In this document: piece by piece, positions 34,001 through 46,400 of the stretch
Numbering within the stretch: position 1 is the first letter of the stretch
Layout of the letters: each line of letters starts with the position of its first letter
Source of the DNA: Casuarius casuarius
Taxonomy: Eukaryota; Chordata; Aves; Casuariiformes; Casuariidae
Direction of reading: 5' to 3'
DNA length: 64,000 nucleotides
Assembly (NCBI GenBank): GCA_003342895.1
Contig: PTFA01000490.1
Coordinates: 30,492-94,491 of the forward strand
Translations under genes and position numbers: made by a program
Notes under the pieces: generated by a model
The model's input: the letters and a program-made list of their open reading frames with translations, nothing else
The model's database searches: none
What the model was told of the DNA's origin: nothing

Positions 34001-37000
34001 GTGCAGGGAAATCATGTCTCAAAACTCTAATATTAGAGGGTTTTTTAGGAGACAGAGCCTGAATCTATGATGAGGAAAGGAGAAAAGTCCTTTCACACTC
34101 AAAAAATGATTAAACGATGGGAAATGAGGGTAGACTAACAGTCAGTTTTCACAAGGGAAGGTGACTTCCCCTGGGTTTCTACCACAAGCTGTCTGTTCTC
34201 CATACATAAAGCATCTGGCAAAGGGAGGCAACAACATTTACTGATGAAGCAAAATTACTCAGAAGTCAAACTGAATGCTGCAGAAGATGCCATGGTAATG
34301 AGTGACTGCGAAATAAAGAGTACAGGCTGATAGGGATAGATAGAAAGAATTCCCCTAGCACCCTGCATAACTATACACACACAGCAGCAGGCTCTGAGTG
34401 AACTACACAGCCCAAGGAGGGGCTCTGGGAATTATTCAGCCGCCATTAAAAAAGCAAACCAGGCCTTTGAAGAGAGCAGAAGAGAAAACATCAGAACAAC
34501 GCTGCAAAAATCCTTAGAGCATTCACAACTTGCATCCAACAGCCAATTTCTGGCCACTCTTGCCTCAAAAAGAAGTGATGCCAAGGTACAGGAAGAATGA
34601 CAAATATCAACAGCCTCCAGACACAGAGAGGCTACAGACTCGGATTCTTCAGTCTGGAAACAGGATGACTAAATGGCACCTGAGAAAGGACTGTAATATC
34701 ATTAATAGTAGGAAGAAAGTCAAAACAAAAGCATTTGCGCTCTCTCTCTCTCTCTCATAAGATGACCCAGGGGTCATTCTTTGCCCTGTTCCTCCCCCTT
34801 CAATCCTTTGCTGCTGGCTTCTGCTGAGACAGGATACTGTGCTAAAGAGATCCTGGCCCAATCCAGCCCAGCCATTCCTTCATAGGGCAAAGCCAGCACT
34901 AAGGGAACTGTGGCCAGACAAGCTGTTCTTGCAGTAAAGCTGAGTTCAGAGGTCCAGGGCTGCCCCCACCACCCCTTTCAGCTCAGACTATAATGCTGTG
35001 CCAGCAGTGTGGAAGGCAGGCAGTTACCCCTGCACAGGCTAGGTCAAAACCCACGGCCTAAAAAATGACTGCCGAAGTGTACCCTGGGCAGAGGCAGCCG
35101 AGGCAGCGAGAACACCCCGCAGTGCTGACTGCAGTGCCATGGGGGCTGGGGAGAGCGCAGGAGCTGTGGTGAAAGTGCACTGGTCACAGCTTCAGGGAGC
35201 AACTGAGCACCCAGCCATTCTCTCTCATGCACGCTGGAACAAATCTCACCGGCACACACCTCTGCATCTCCATACCTTTAAGTCTTGCTCCTCCTCTTCT
35301 ATTTTTGGTGCCCCTTGCACTTTTGCTTTCTCCTGGGGCTCCTCAGGCTCTGCCTCTTTTTCTGAATTCTCATCAGCTGCTTCTGTGCTCGCTGCTGCAG
35401 GAGAAGAAATAACGGGTGAGCCCTTTTCCCACCACTGCCATGGCATTGCCCACTCTCTGCATGCTGCTGTTAACAGTGAGCCCAAGACAGCCATGCTAGG
35501 GAGCTTCCTTCCTCCAGGAGCTGAGGACAAAAGGCTGAGTTTAAAAGGAGAAAGGGTCACACACACTGGTATTGCGGATGATCAGGCTCCTCCCAAAAGG
35601 ACATTACAGAAAATGGTGAATTACAGATACTACAACACAAGGACAGGAAAGAGGAACAGACTGAAGCATGGAACTTAAAAGAAGCAGAGAGACAGCAAAC
35701 TGCCAGGCAGGCAATCATTGAACTCCTGCAGTTTAGCAATTTTCCAGGAAGAGAGATTGAAGTTATTAAATAAGTTGAGATAATTGTCAGCTCAGAAGAC
35801 TGAAGAGACCAGAGAGCTCCCCAAAAGATGTTCAGATATTAAGGTTTTCTTTTGAGCCACATCATGGGTTAGTGGCAGCTAATTACCTTTCCGAGTGACA
35901 AAGTCCTGGGAGGGAAGTTTTGTTAGAGACTCTACCAAAAACCTTGGGGGGGAACAAAACAAAACAAAAACCAAAACACCCTCCCCCCCCCACCCCCAAA
36001 CTCACGTTCCCAATATGCCTTAAGTTTCAAGGGCAGAAGAATTCTCCCAATCACCAAGGAACAGTAGCATGCACGGCCGGCTTTAAACAGGTTATTTTAA
36101 AATAACAGCTTCTTTTTCCTGGGTGTCAGTAAATGAGAAAACAGCATTACTATTTCAGAGCTGGCTCCAAGCACATCCTGCTGACAAGCTTGCAAAGTAC
36201 GAGACATCAGAAAAGCCTTCAGCAAAATCCTCACTTGGAAATGCCACCCTGAACAAACAACTCTGCTGTGCAACTCCAGCTCCCGCCTCTGCATGAAGCA
36301 TACTCACACAAGAGCCATGCTCCCATAGCACCCCCTGCCTGGGCCTGGCACCGTCTCCCGTTCCAGCAGGATACAGACTGGTACGGGCCTAGGGCGCTTT
36401 TGTACCGTATTTTCTCTGGGAAAAGCAGATGTCTCATTCAGCAAGTTTTCTTCGCTATGAGGCAGACAGCTGGCCTGCATCCCCATGCCAAGGAGGGAAT
36501 GGCACATCTGGGAGTCACAGGGCTGCCAGGTGCACGCTGATCCCTTGGACGCAGCGGAGGGCAGCACTCCAGCCAGCACGTTTGGGGACAGCAGCTCTGG
36601 AGTGGCTGGGCTTGCATACTTACGGGTGGACTGGCCTAGCGCAGGGCTACTCTGTCCAGCCACAACCACCACTAACTGGGGAGGACTGGAGGGCTGGTAC
36701 AAATAACAGCCACAACAGTCAGTGAAGCACGAACAGCATTCAAGCATACCCTCAACAATCACCCAGCTTCCCAAGACAGTAGATTTATGTGATGCTGGGC
36801 AACATCAGCCAAACTGTTGTTAACATCCATTTGATCAAGATTTCTGAAAGGAATTGGCTGTATTTCTCACACCAGTACAGAAGGCCAGAGAGCTAATGGA
36901 CACGTGAGCAAGCCCCATAGACATAAGTAACGCTGCACGTGCTGGCATAAGGGGAGCTGCTGCTCGAGAAAGTGTTAAATTCAACACACACCTGAGATAA

Positions 37001-40000
37001 GAACAATCCTTTTATGAATCTTTCTCACAGTGCGGTCCTACCTGATACTTTTTATTCACCAACAAGAGAATAGGTGGACTGGCACTCAAGGAACAGATCA
37101 GCTGTTTGAAATTTGGAGGCTGTTACCAGGCAACTTAGTGAGAAGCAGGCTTCAAAAGAGGAAGGTAACAGTTCTTGGTATATCATGGTCAGGCTTTATG
37201 ACTTCAGGAGGAAAGTGGAAGGCAATAGGGCATGAAGCAGCCATTATCACACTTCTGCATTCCTTTTTCTGATAGTGTTGAATATGGGCACTCTCCTAAT
37301 CTTCCTTAATCACTAGGTAAAGGAGAAAATGTGGCAGAGCATCATCTTATCCCCATCACCATCCTGAGCCTGCCAGACTGTCACTGCACACTTGCACACT
37401 CCGCTGTGACAGCAGCGGAAGCCACACCTTCAGGCCTGGCCCTGCTCTACACAGAGACCTCAGCTGCCACATCCTGACTTCTCTACACATAGGTGAGACT
37501 TCACACATCCCATGTGAGCTGCATCTTCAGCCAACAGCGGGCAAAAGATACCCTGGCGGGAGAGGGCTGCAGACTTTCAAAATGCCTGCTTCTCCCTCCA
37601 AAGGGAGCTGTTCAAATTACCTGCTTCTCCAACTTCTGGGCTCTCTCGGCCCGTTTTGCTGGAGCCTCGACTAGTAGACTCTGGGCTGGCAGCTCCAACA
37701 AACAGTTTCCATTTCCCTCGCTTGGAGGCCAGTCTGCGGGTTGCATCCTGTGAGGCTGACTGGCTCCCATCGGAGAGCGGGCTGGAGCCCGAAACACTGC
37801 CATCTCCCTCCTCCAAGGCACGCAGTTCTGCCTGTGAAGAGACAAGATGGTGAGCGGCAATACAGGGACCTGACTCAACCCAGAACAGCAGGCATAGTGA
37901 CTTGCAAGAGGTAGAGGAGACACATACAAAAGAAGAACAGACATGAATAGCTGCTGTAATCAGGACACTGTGGTAATGACAGCGAAGACAGAGCAAGAGT
38001 TCACTAATGGCTGCTCTTCCCTTGCCAGCAGAGCATCCATGGGAGGCGGTGGCTGATCAGCTCCCTGCTCCATTAGGAGCCCATGCCAGTAGAGGACTCG
38101 TATAGGAATAGCAGTGTCTCTCTCAAAGGAGCCATGAGAGAATTGCAAATGTATTTTCCTTCTGGCTTATTTCTAACAAGGCACACTCCTCCCTCACCTT
38201 CCCTAAAAGTCACTCACTAACACTATTCTTTAACTGCAGCCATGGCCTTATTTCTGTGACAAAAGTCTCCCCATTACCTTCTTTCTCTCTAGCACCATCT
38301 CCAGCTCAAGGGTGTCTTGTTCTTCCTCTTCCTCACCACTCTCCCCTGACTGCACCACACTACACAGATCTTCCTGCAGCGTGTCTTCCAGAGGATCCCT
38401 GCAAGGCTCCGGCTCTTCGGGGGCAGCCACCACTTCTTCTGCTTTTGCTTCCTCTTCTGGGGGTGGCTCAACTTCCTCTTTGCAGATCACCTTTCTTCTC
38501 CAGCGTTCCTCTTCCTCCTTCACCACATCAGGCAGCAGAGGTGCCAGGAGGGATGCAGCCACCCCTTTCTTCTCCTCCTCACTATTGGAGAGGGCTTGCA
38601 CACCTTCATTCACTTCCTGCAGAGTGCACACAGGAATAAAGCACTGCATGGGTTGACAGCAGCAGCACCGCGCCCCACCAGCCAACCCCAAAGCAAGATC
38701 TTCCCCAAGCAGCAAAGGAGACCCCAGCCCACAGAGAAAGGAGCCTGAGCAGCCCCACGCCCAGAGGGTACCTGGGGCCCCTCTCCAGCCTGCAAATGCT
38801 CTCACTGGAGCAGCCTGACCCACCCACAACTGAGGAAACCAAAACCAGCACGTGTACAGGCCTTGCGGCAACAAGTACCCAGCGCTTGGATTGTTTGACT
38901 GACCTTCTTCACCTCTCGCTTGGTAAGGCTGGTCCCACGGCTCACACTGCCTGTAGCGACCCCCTTCTCCTGGGGGTACAGGTCCGTAGTCACTACGAAA
39001 CTCCCGTTGGCACCTGCCACCGTGCTGCTGAGGAAGAGGAGAGGGAGTGAAGGGCTGGCATAGGGACAAGTCCCCTTTGCCTCCCCTTGCTGCTGATGGG
39101 CCCAGTGTCGCAGGCCTGGGTGATCCTTACCTGTGCTGGTAATGCTGCAGACCCTGAACCTGTGTCGCGAGATACTGCGGCAGCTCCCAGGTCACCTCGT
39201 TGCTCTGAGTGTTCCAGTAATAGTAACAGCCGGTGTTCTCGTCCCACACTTCCTGCCAGTCACCCATCTCCACTCCCACTGGCAGGGAAACAAAGAATGG
39301 CTGTCAGCCGCTGGACGCGCAGAGGGTGCATCTCGGTGCCAGTCGCCTCTGACACCAGTTCCCCAGGCAGCTGTCACCCCGTGCCCTTCCCTGCCATCAG
39401 TCACTTGTCACCTGCCCTCGCTTCCCTTTAGCGGACAGGAACGCCTGCCATATGCTGGTCACCCAGAATGTCACCCTTGGGGACCACAGCAAAACACCTT
39501 CCCTAGAATCACATCGCTAGAGGTGTCTGCAGGCAAACAAGGCAGGGGAGAGCAGTCCCCCAGCATGGGTATAGCAGGGGACGCCCGCAGCCCTGGCACT
39601 GAGGACCTACAGAGGTGCTCACCTCCTGCCAGTGAGCACTGGGTGTCATACTGCCACTCCGGGGCCTGAGCAGAGCCCGTGCCGTTGGCGGTGGCTGAGG
39701 AGTGACCTGAGCCAGACTCCTTGGGCTCGGGGCGCGGAGGCGTGGGAGGCGGAGCAGAGGCCGCGGCCGTGGACTCGGCAGGCTGCGGAGGAGCCGTGAT
39801 GGCATCGATCTCCTTCAAAAACATGAACATCACAACGTGAATTGAAGTCCCAGAGGAGAAAACAGGCTGTCTGGGTAACGAGACAAGCAAAGTGCCTACC
39901 AACAGGCAGAGGACAGTGTCTAGGACCGTGAAACCACCCTTTTTATCTACAACTCCCTTCCCCCATGATGCAGGTTCTTCACATGGAGAAAACTCCCTTC

Positions 40001-40195
40001 CACCCTGTCTCCCCACTGCCCCCAGCACTCCCCAGAGCCAGAAACAAGCCTCACTAACCGCCAGAAAGTTTGCCAGTGTGCTGTCAATGTCTGTTGAGTT
40101 ATTTCCATTTGCGTCTGTGGAATGTGCCGATTTCTCAGGAGTTTCACCCTCCTCATCATCACTGTCTGCATATGCACCAAGCAAACACAAGCCGC
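28015..40195 (-). CDS. FNBP4: Formin-binding protein 4, first coding exon missing
   Basis: Nuclear WW-domain protein that binds proline-rich formin regions. Fourteen exons (minus): 40195-40059, 39812-39623, 39278-39131, 39027-38904, 38616-38278, 37831-37621, 35394-35276, 32687-32583, 32289-32156, 31180-31002, 30484-30171, 29796-29281, 28771-28614, 28105-28015. The phases sum correctly to 921 residues plus TGA. It opens GGLCLLGAYADSDDEE, which in human follows about 95-100 residues encoded upstream, so exon 1 should be in gap 2 or its edge. WW1 is WQEVWDENTGCYYYWNTQSN; WW2 is CHWDREHRRYFYVNEHSGES with the Trp and Pro of QWEFPD. Glu-rich acidic segments lie between them (exon 38616-38278). C-terminal half has polyproline tracts (PLEMPPPPPPPPDSPPPP; QPPPPPPPQPPPPPAPK). 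A basic tail ends PEDWRARLKRRKTTSST. Matches the human protein throughout as I remember it. Confidence 0.95.
31372..32093 (+). other. Unassigned open frames antisense to an FNBP4 intron
   Basis: Two consecutive plus-strand frames, 31372-31710 (112 codons) and 31719-32093 (124 codons), lie in the intron between the FNBP4 WW2 exon and the preceding one. The first ends in a markedly basic, helix-like segment rich in Arg, Lys and Glu (for example ARERERIWELKNKRAKISNK). I do not recognise either. They could be a retrocopy fragment or chance frames. No promoter, start context or polyadenylation signal supports transcription. Confidence 0.2.
32688..35275. other. Large FNBP4 intron
   Basis: Intron of 2.6 kb between exons 35394-35276 and 32687-32583. 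AT-richer than the sequence to the left, with a 16-T run near 33926 and a (CT)n tract at 34740-34756. No exon, RNA gene or identifiable transposon was recognised. Confidence 0.6.
34740..34756. repeat. (CT)8 microsatellite
   Basis: Uninterrupted CT dinucleotides in an FNBP4 intron. Confidence 0.9.
35395..37620. other. Large FNBP4 intron
   Basis: Intron of 2.2 kb between exons 37831-37621 and 35394-35276. Contains an A/C-rich low-complexity tract at about 35945-36000. Nothing else recognisable; open frames on both strands are short and unrelated to known proteins as far as I can tell. Confidence 0.6.
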
Positions 40196-40849
40196 CTGGT
40201 AGGGGGAAAGATGAAGAGCAATAGGCTGTGATAGGAGTATATTGTGAAAAGGCAGGTCAAAGCAGTTCAGTGTCTGGCTAACATGGTTTTCCGGGTGAGG
40301 TAAGAAATCTGTGTGTCTAACTGGAAAGAGCTCACAGGGAGCATGCAAGGGAACAGAGATTAAAGAAAAAAAATCAAAAGCAAAGAGCTCTGTGTACACG
40401 TGTCTGTGCATCTGCTCAGCACACTCTGCCTCCAAGCCATTAATTGTGAGCTCCCCCTGGATGTACACGGGGATCAGGGCTCACGCTGCCGCAGAACAGA
40501 AATGGATCCAACCAGCCGCCTGGCTAGATTCTCTATCCCTGCTAATCCTGCGAAGCAAACAAGGAGGGAGCCAACCCCTTCGTGACACAAGGAGGAGTGA
40601 ACTGCGCAGCCAGAGCGGCACGTCGCCATCACAGAGCAAAGCCAGGCCGCGCAGGGCCCAGAGCGGTTGGGAGGCGGCGCAGGCACATCCTTCCTGCTAC
40701 GCACATCCAGCCAGAGCCGCCCCAGAACCACCCCCCACCCCGTCCCCCTTCCGCTCAGGGCTGGCAGCCCTAACCTTCCGAGGGTGAAACAGGCAGTCCC
40801 CCACGCAAAAACGCAGCAGAGAAAAATACCTCCCACCCCTCTTAAGAAC
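40196..40849. other. FNBP4 intron 1 (proximal part)
   Basis: Sequence upstream of the first visible FNBP4 exon, rising in G+C towards 40600-40780. No coding exon could be identified. It runs into the tandem array beside gap 2. Confidence 0.5.
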
Positions 40850-41442
40850 TACTGGGGGGACTTTTGCCCCCTCCAGCAAACCACTGGGGCAGGAGGGCAT
40901 CCTTTTCCTCCATCCTAAAAAACACTGCATTGGGGGGAGCCATCTCAGCCCTCCCATCCACCGCGCTGGAGGAGAAAAAACATTCAACACCTCCAAAAAT
41001 TGTGGGGGGGAGAACCATCCCCCCTCCTCTATTAAAAAAAAAAAAAAAGCACACTAAGAGGGGAAAAAAAATTGCCTCCACTCCCACTCCAAAAGAAAAT
41101 GCTAATATGGGAAAACTAATCCCTCCCTTCTCAAAAATAATAATAATAAAAAAATAATACTGGTGGGGAGAGAGATGATGTCCACCTCCTCCCAACAAAA
41201 TGCTTCAGGAGATGGTCACATCATCCCCCCCAAAAAGGAGGGAGACTTAAGGGGTGCAATCTCTCTGCCCCCCAAAAAAGCATATCAGGAAGGGCAAATA
41301 ATCCCCCCCTCCCAAAAAAACACTTAAGGGGTAGAAATTGTGTGCCCCTCCCAAAAAAACACACTTAAAGGGGGCAATCGCATGAGGGAAAAAAAAAATT
41401 CTCATCCCCCCCAATTTGGGGGAAGGTGGAATCTCCCCCTCC
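40850..41442. repeat. Degenerate C-run/A-run tandem array beside gap 2
   Basis: Units of roughly 40-60 bases recur with the order C-rich run, A-run, short linker with ACTTAAGG or similar, then G-run. Examples are CCCCCCAAAAAGGAGGGAGA (41226), CCCTCCCAAAAAAACACTTA (41307) and CCCCTCCCAAAAAAACACAC (41345). Older, more decayed units extend back to about 40850. The array is truncated by the gap, so its full size is unknown. Confidence 0.75.
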
Positions 41443-42267
41443 NNNNNNNNNNNNNNNNNNNNNNNNNNNNNNNNNNNNNNNNNNNNNNNNNNNNNNNNNN
41501 NNNNNNNNNNNNNNNNNNNNNNNNNNNNNNNNNNNNNNNNNNNNNNNNNNNNNNNNNNNNNNNNNNNNNNNNNNNNNNNNNNNNNNNNNNNNNNNNNNNN
41601 NNNNNNNNNNNNNNNNNNNNNNNNNNNNNNNNNNNNNNNNNNNNNNNNNNNNNNNNNNNNNNNNNNNNNNNNNNNNNNNNNNNNNNNNNNNNNNNNNNNN
41701 NNNNNNNNNNNNNNNNNNNNNNNNNNNNNNNNNNNNNNNNNNNNNNNNNNNNNNNNNNNNNNNNNNNNNNNNNNNNNNNNNNNNNNNNNNNNNNNNNNNN
41801 NNNNNNNNNNNNNNNNNNNNNNNNNNNNNNNNNNNNNNNNNNNNNNNNNNNNNNNNNNNNNNNNNNNNNNNNNNNNNNNNNNNNNNNNNNNNNNNNNNNN
41901 NNNNNNNNNNNNNNNNNNNNNNNNNNNNNNNNNNNNNNNNNNNNNNNNNNNNNNNNNNNNNNNNNNNNNNNNNNNNNNNNNNNNNNNNNNNNNNNNNNNN
42001 NNNNNNNNNNNNNNNNNNNNNNNNNNNNNNNNNNNNNNNNNNNNNNNNNNNNNNNNNNNNNNNNNNNNNNNNNNNNNNNNNNNNNNNNNNNNNNNNNNNN
42101 NNNNNNNNNNNNNNNNNNNNNNNNNNNNNNNNNNNNNNNNNNNNNNNNNNNNNNNNNNNNNNNNNNNNNNNNNNNNNNNNNNNNNNNNNNNNNNNNNNNN
42201 NNNNNNNNNNNNNNNNNNNNNNNNNNNNNNNNNNNNNNNNNNNNNNNNNNNNNNNNNNNNNNNNNNN
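41443..42267. other. Assembly gap (825 N)
   Basis: Run of N between the C/A tandem array and a CpG island. It probably contains the FNBP4 first coding exon. Confidence 0.98.
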
Positions 42268-42640
42268 CCCCCCGCCATAGGCGGCGGTGGTGGTGGGGCG
42301 GCTGCCCTCGGGCCTGTAGCTGCGTTCTGCCCCGCGGCCCTATAGCCCGGAGCTGCCCTTAGGACCTATGGCTGCATCCCGCAGCTGCGACAGCAGGAGT
42401 TGCAGCTCACGTTGCCCCCCTCTGTGACTTTCCCCTCTCCCGGCTGCCGAGACCATCGGCTAAAGCAGACGCGTGAAGCACGTCAGCGCCCTGGCAGCCT
42501 CCTGGAGCAGGCAGAAGCAAAGGCTTCAAAGTCGACAATTCAGACTTGCACACCTAACAGCGGGGGATCCCTCGCCTCAGCGACTGCTCTAACCGTATTA
42601 AAGGAGCGCATGAGACCGCCCCACTCCTGACCGCCATGAA
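42268..42640 (-). promoter_or_regulatory. CpG island, probable FNBP4 promoter
   Basis: GC- and CpG-rich sequence beginning at the gap edge, with a CGG-rich stretch at 42278-42300. Read on the minus strand it contains an ATG GCG GGG at the gap edge (42278). This might be the FNBP4 start, but the human protein begins differently and the frame is lost in the gap. Position and orientation fit a promoter for FNBP4. Confidence 0.5.
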
Positions 42641-42978
42641 AGCTGTGCTGCAGTACTCAAAATTGAAGTAGGAACAGTGGTTTGAACATTGACAGGGAGC
42701 TTGCAGGCCGCCCATCAATGAGATGAGCCCGTGATGTTCCTACACTGTCCTCTATAGAGGGTTGCCAGCAAGAAATCGGTGTACGCGCAGAAGCCTGGCT
42801 GTAGGGTCAATCTCCTCCAGGGAGAGGAAGTCCCTATAGTTTGCACTTTACCATCCAAATCCCGCTTAAGCTGCCACTGTGCTCCTAGAACATCCCCCTT
42901 GGAAGGCAGCAAAAGTTTAGAAAATACCAGTTTTCAGACGCTCAACAGTCTTGACTCAGGCTTGTAGTAATGTTTTCT

Positions 42979-42984
42979 TTTATT
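42979..42984 (-). terminator. NUP160 polyadenylation signal AATAAA
   Basis: Canonical hexamer on the minus strand 434 bases past the NUP160 stop codon (43418-43420), followed by a T/G-rich stretch on that strand. Confidence 0.75.
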
Positions 42985-43417
42985 AAAGGTCATTCAAAAA
43001 CACCACAATAAATAAAAGAAATGACAAAACCTTCCATGTATCATACACAATGAGAAAGACGGGACTCCCCCTGGCAAAGGAGTTCAGTAAAAAGAGGCAA
43101 GGCAGACTGAACACACCATCTTATGCCAGTGCTTTTTGTGTTAATAACTGTTAATACCCCAAAGGGATATGCGGATGCATATTTGACACATTGAAAATAT
43201 ACTCTGTCCCCCTGAACGGGACCATTATGGAAAAATGACTAAAAATAGCACCACCAGCTAAGTGAGCACAGAGTGGGGCTTTGTCAGCTCACAGGGGCAG
43301 GCCTTGGCAGACAGTGTCACACAGACCTGTCACCTTGAGCACAAGCTCTTCTGGGCCCCAGACCCAGGTCTCTCTGGGCACTGGACAGTGGCCAATGCTG
43401 CACGGATTGGGCTACCG

Positions 43418-46400
43418 CTAGTTGCGCCGGTACAAGCGGTCTCGGGTGGCCACGCTGACCTTCTGCTGGTAGTCTTCCATCTTGTCATGTACCTTCTGGT
43501 AGAGCTAGGCAAGAGGCAAAGCAGCCATCAGAGACAAGCAATGTGCTTCGCACCCACCTCCCTGTCCCAAGCACCATTCCCATCTTTCTTCTGCTTGTAA
43601 CACAAGAGGTGCCAGCAGCTAGCAGGGCTGCTCCTGAGTCTCCTTTGAATGCAACAGTCTTTTGGGGTCTCTCCCCAGCACTGGGAGGGCTCTAGAACAA
43701 AGATGTCATGAGATGGAACAGCAGTCCCCAATGACTGTTCAGCACTTTTGGTTCCTAATTTGTCAGTTCTATCGGCTCCTTCCCCCCAACCACTGGCATG
43801 CATCAGGCATCATGGAGCATCCCAGGGTCACCTCCCCTTGGTTTCATGCATTCAGTTCCAGTTCCCTTCCTGCAGATTCTCTCTACGCACATGCCCTGCT
43901 CTGCATCTGGTGCAGAACACAAGTATCACCTGCACTGCCCTTTGGCAAGTCTCTCCTGAAATCAGCTCTCTTGGCACTACATCCCCATTTGGCTCAATGA
44001 GAAGCCTCCCACGGAGTGCCCCAGTCACGTGCGAGAGGACCAGCAGTTATCCCTGTGCTGCGCAGCAAGGCCAGGGAGTTAGGAACTCCGGCTCCCACCA
44101 CCTGGCACACACTCCAGGCATCCATCCCTCCAGCTCCTCCCTCACCAAGGTCTAAACCGCAGTGATTTCTTTCACAGCCTCCTGCTCCCATTTGCTCCCT
44201 GGTAACCTTCACTCCCCACACAGGGAGTTTAGGAGCACCCTTTATTTTCCCCAGCAAGCCAGTGTGCTCTGCACGTGGACCAGAAGGTCTGCCTACCATG
44301 ATGTTGTGTTGGTTGGCAGTGCTCTCTCTTAAGGCCTGGAGCAGCTGGTCAATAGCGGTGTAGGGGAGCCACACCATCGGGGCTGTAGCAGACAGAGGGA
44401 ACTGGAGAGAAGAGGAAACCTTATGTTGTGCGGTGTTCATGGCAGAAAAACTCCTCCCTACTTCCAGGGTGAGCGAGAGCTCACAACTACAATTGCTTCC
44501 GACGCCTGCTCGTTGTACGTGTTATTAATCCCACTAAAAGGTGCTCTCTAGGGTGGATTATTCACACTAATTTCTCCTGCAAGCATTGTCCAAGTCATTC
44601 ATACAGAAGAACCCCAACATGGAGCAGTGAACTGCCCCAAGGAAGCACGCTAGAATTAAACAGAGGAACCTGCCTGCAGGCTGCTGAGGGAAGAGCTGCT
44701 CTGCCACCCACCCTTATGCCCTATGCTCTGAGCACAAGGCAACTCACTGTTTCTGCTTAGCTGTTCCTTCAGGGGAAGCAAGTAGGGAAGAAAGGAGAAC
44801 TGCTGCCCAAGGAGACAAATGGAGATGTTCCAGGGACAGTCCAACACATCCCATGCTGGAGATAAGCTCACCTCAATTCCAAAATACTGGTGACCTTTGC
44901 CGAGCACAGCATCTACATACTCCAGGACCAGATCTACGGCTTCCTCCAGCAGATCGTAATTCAGATAGAGACGCAGCAGCTCAGCGGCATCCACTTTCTG
45001 CAAGGAAAGGGGGCTGGTGTCAGCCTGGCCTTTTTTGCCAGGGAGCTCTCCCGAGAACTACTCTGATGCTTAGAAGAACTGTTCTGAGTCTCAGTAACAG
45101 GTGCGAGGCATCTGGCACAGGTTCCCAGAGCTGGGGGCAGCAGGGAGGCAGGAAAGGTAACCTGTAGCCTGCAAGTGTCTGGCTGGGGACGCGCTTGCCA
45201 AAGCAAAGGCCAGCAGCCAGGATGACTGGAGGTTTTTGGCCCGAGCAAATACACAAGATGTGCTGTGCAGCTACCCTCTCCAAATTCTCACCTTGTAGCT
45301 GTTGATGAGCCAGTTGGGCAGAGGTATTCCGTGTGCCATGAGCTTGTTGATGACGCAGCGATGGTACAGACTGTTCTGGGATGGGTAACGTTCCAGATAG
45401 GATGACAGCAGTCGCCAGGCTTCATCTGTGGCACTGCAAGACAATGCTTCCCCTCAGAACCCGTGCTAGCAGCATGAAGACACGTCCTCCTCTTCTCCCC
45501 CACAGACGATGACCTACCTGGACTCCTTGGTGGTAACCAGTGCAGAGAGCTGGTTTGCTGCTAGCCAGTCCCAAGCCTCTGCTTGTGCTGCTTCTCCTCC
45601 CAGCTGCAGTTTGATGCACCTTGAACATACAGAGCAGGCACAGTGCAAACATGACTGCCTTCAGAGCACGGCCCTTTTGTCCTGCCTTGCCACAGCTGCT
45701 AGTATCACAAAGCCACCGCACACAGGACTATTCCCAAGCAAGAGCTACGAATTAACCGGCTTGGCAGGAAAAAAAGGCTATTAGAGTGGTTTCTAAGCTG
45801 CTCTAAGTGCCAAAGAGGAATTAATAACTACTCTGATGTTTGCAGGCTTTAGGGCCTGAGCCTGGGTAAGAGAGGCCCTCAACACATCCAGCCACAGGAA
45901 CAGGTCACAGCAGAGCTCCCAAATGGCTCTGCAGGCACAACACATCTTGTGTAAGCATGAAAGGGCAAAGGAAAAGAGGAATCCTGAGGTCAGAGATGAG
46001 GCATGAGAGCAAACAGCTAGCACAGAGATCAGACAAAAGAGCAAGCACTCTGCCAACCACTGTTTGAGAGCTGCTGAATGGCTTGAACAAATCTTCTGTA
46101 AGCAGCTCACTGAGTATCAACAGGAGCATGCCGTGAGCCAGCTCTCCAGAAGCGTTTCCAGATGATGGCTGTGCCTGGGTTTGTGACTGTTAGGTGTCAG
46201 CTCTCCCTCCTGAGACAAGGGAGAAATCTCCCCTCCACTACCTGCTCAGCAAGGCTCCTGTATTTTTTCCTTTTCAGGTGTCAGGAGCAAGTTTCACCCC
46301 AAAACCACTAAACCAGCAGCTGTTAAGGCTGCACGCTGCTTCAGCAGCCACGGTGAGCAGACAGGTCAGGGCAGCTCTGGCTTCTGACCCTAGGGAGCTG

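Noticed and set aside
41247..42362. Open frames of about 300 codons across 41247-42362
   Set aside because: Nearly all positions are the assembly gap, so they carry no information.
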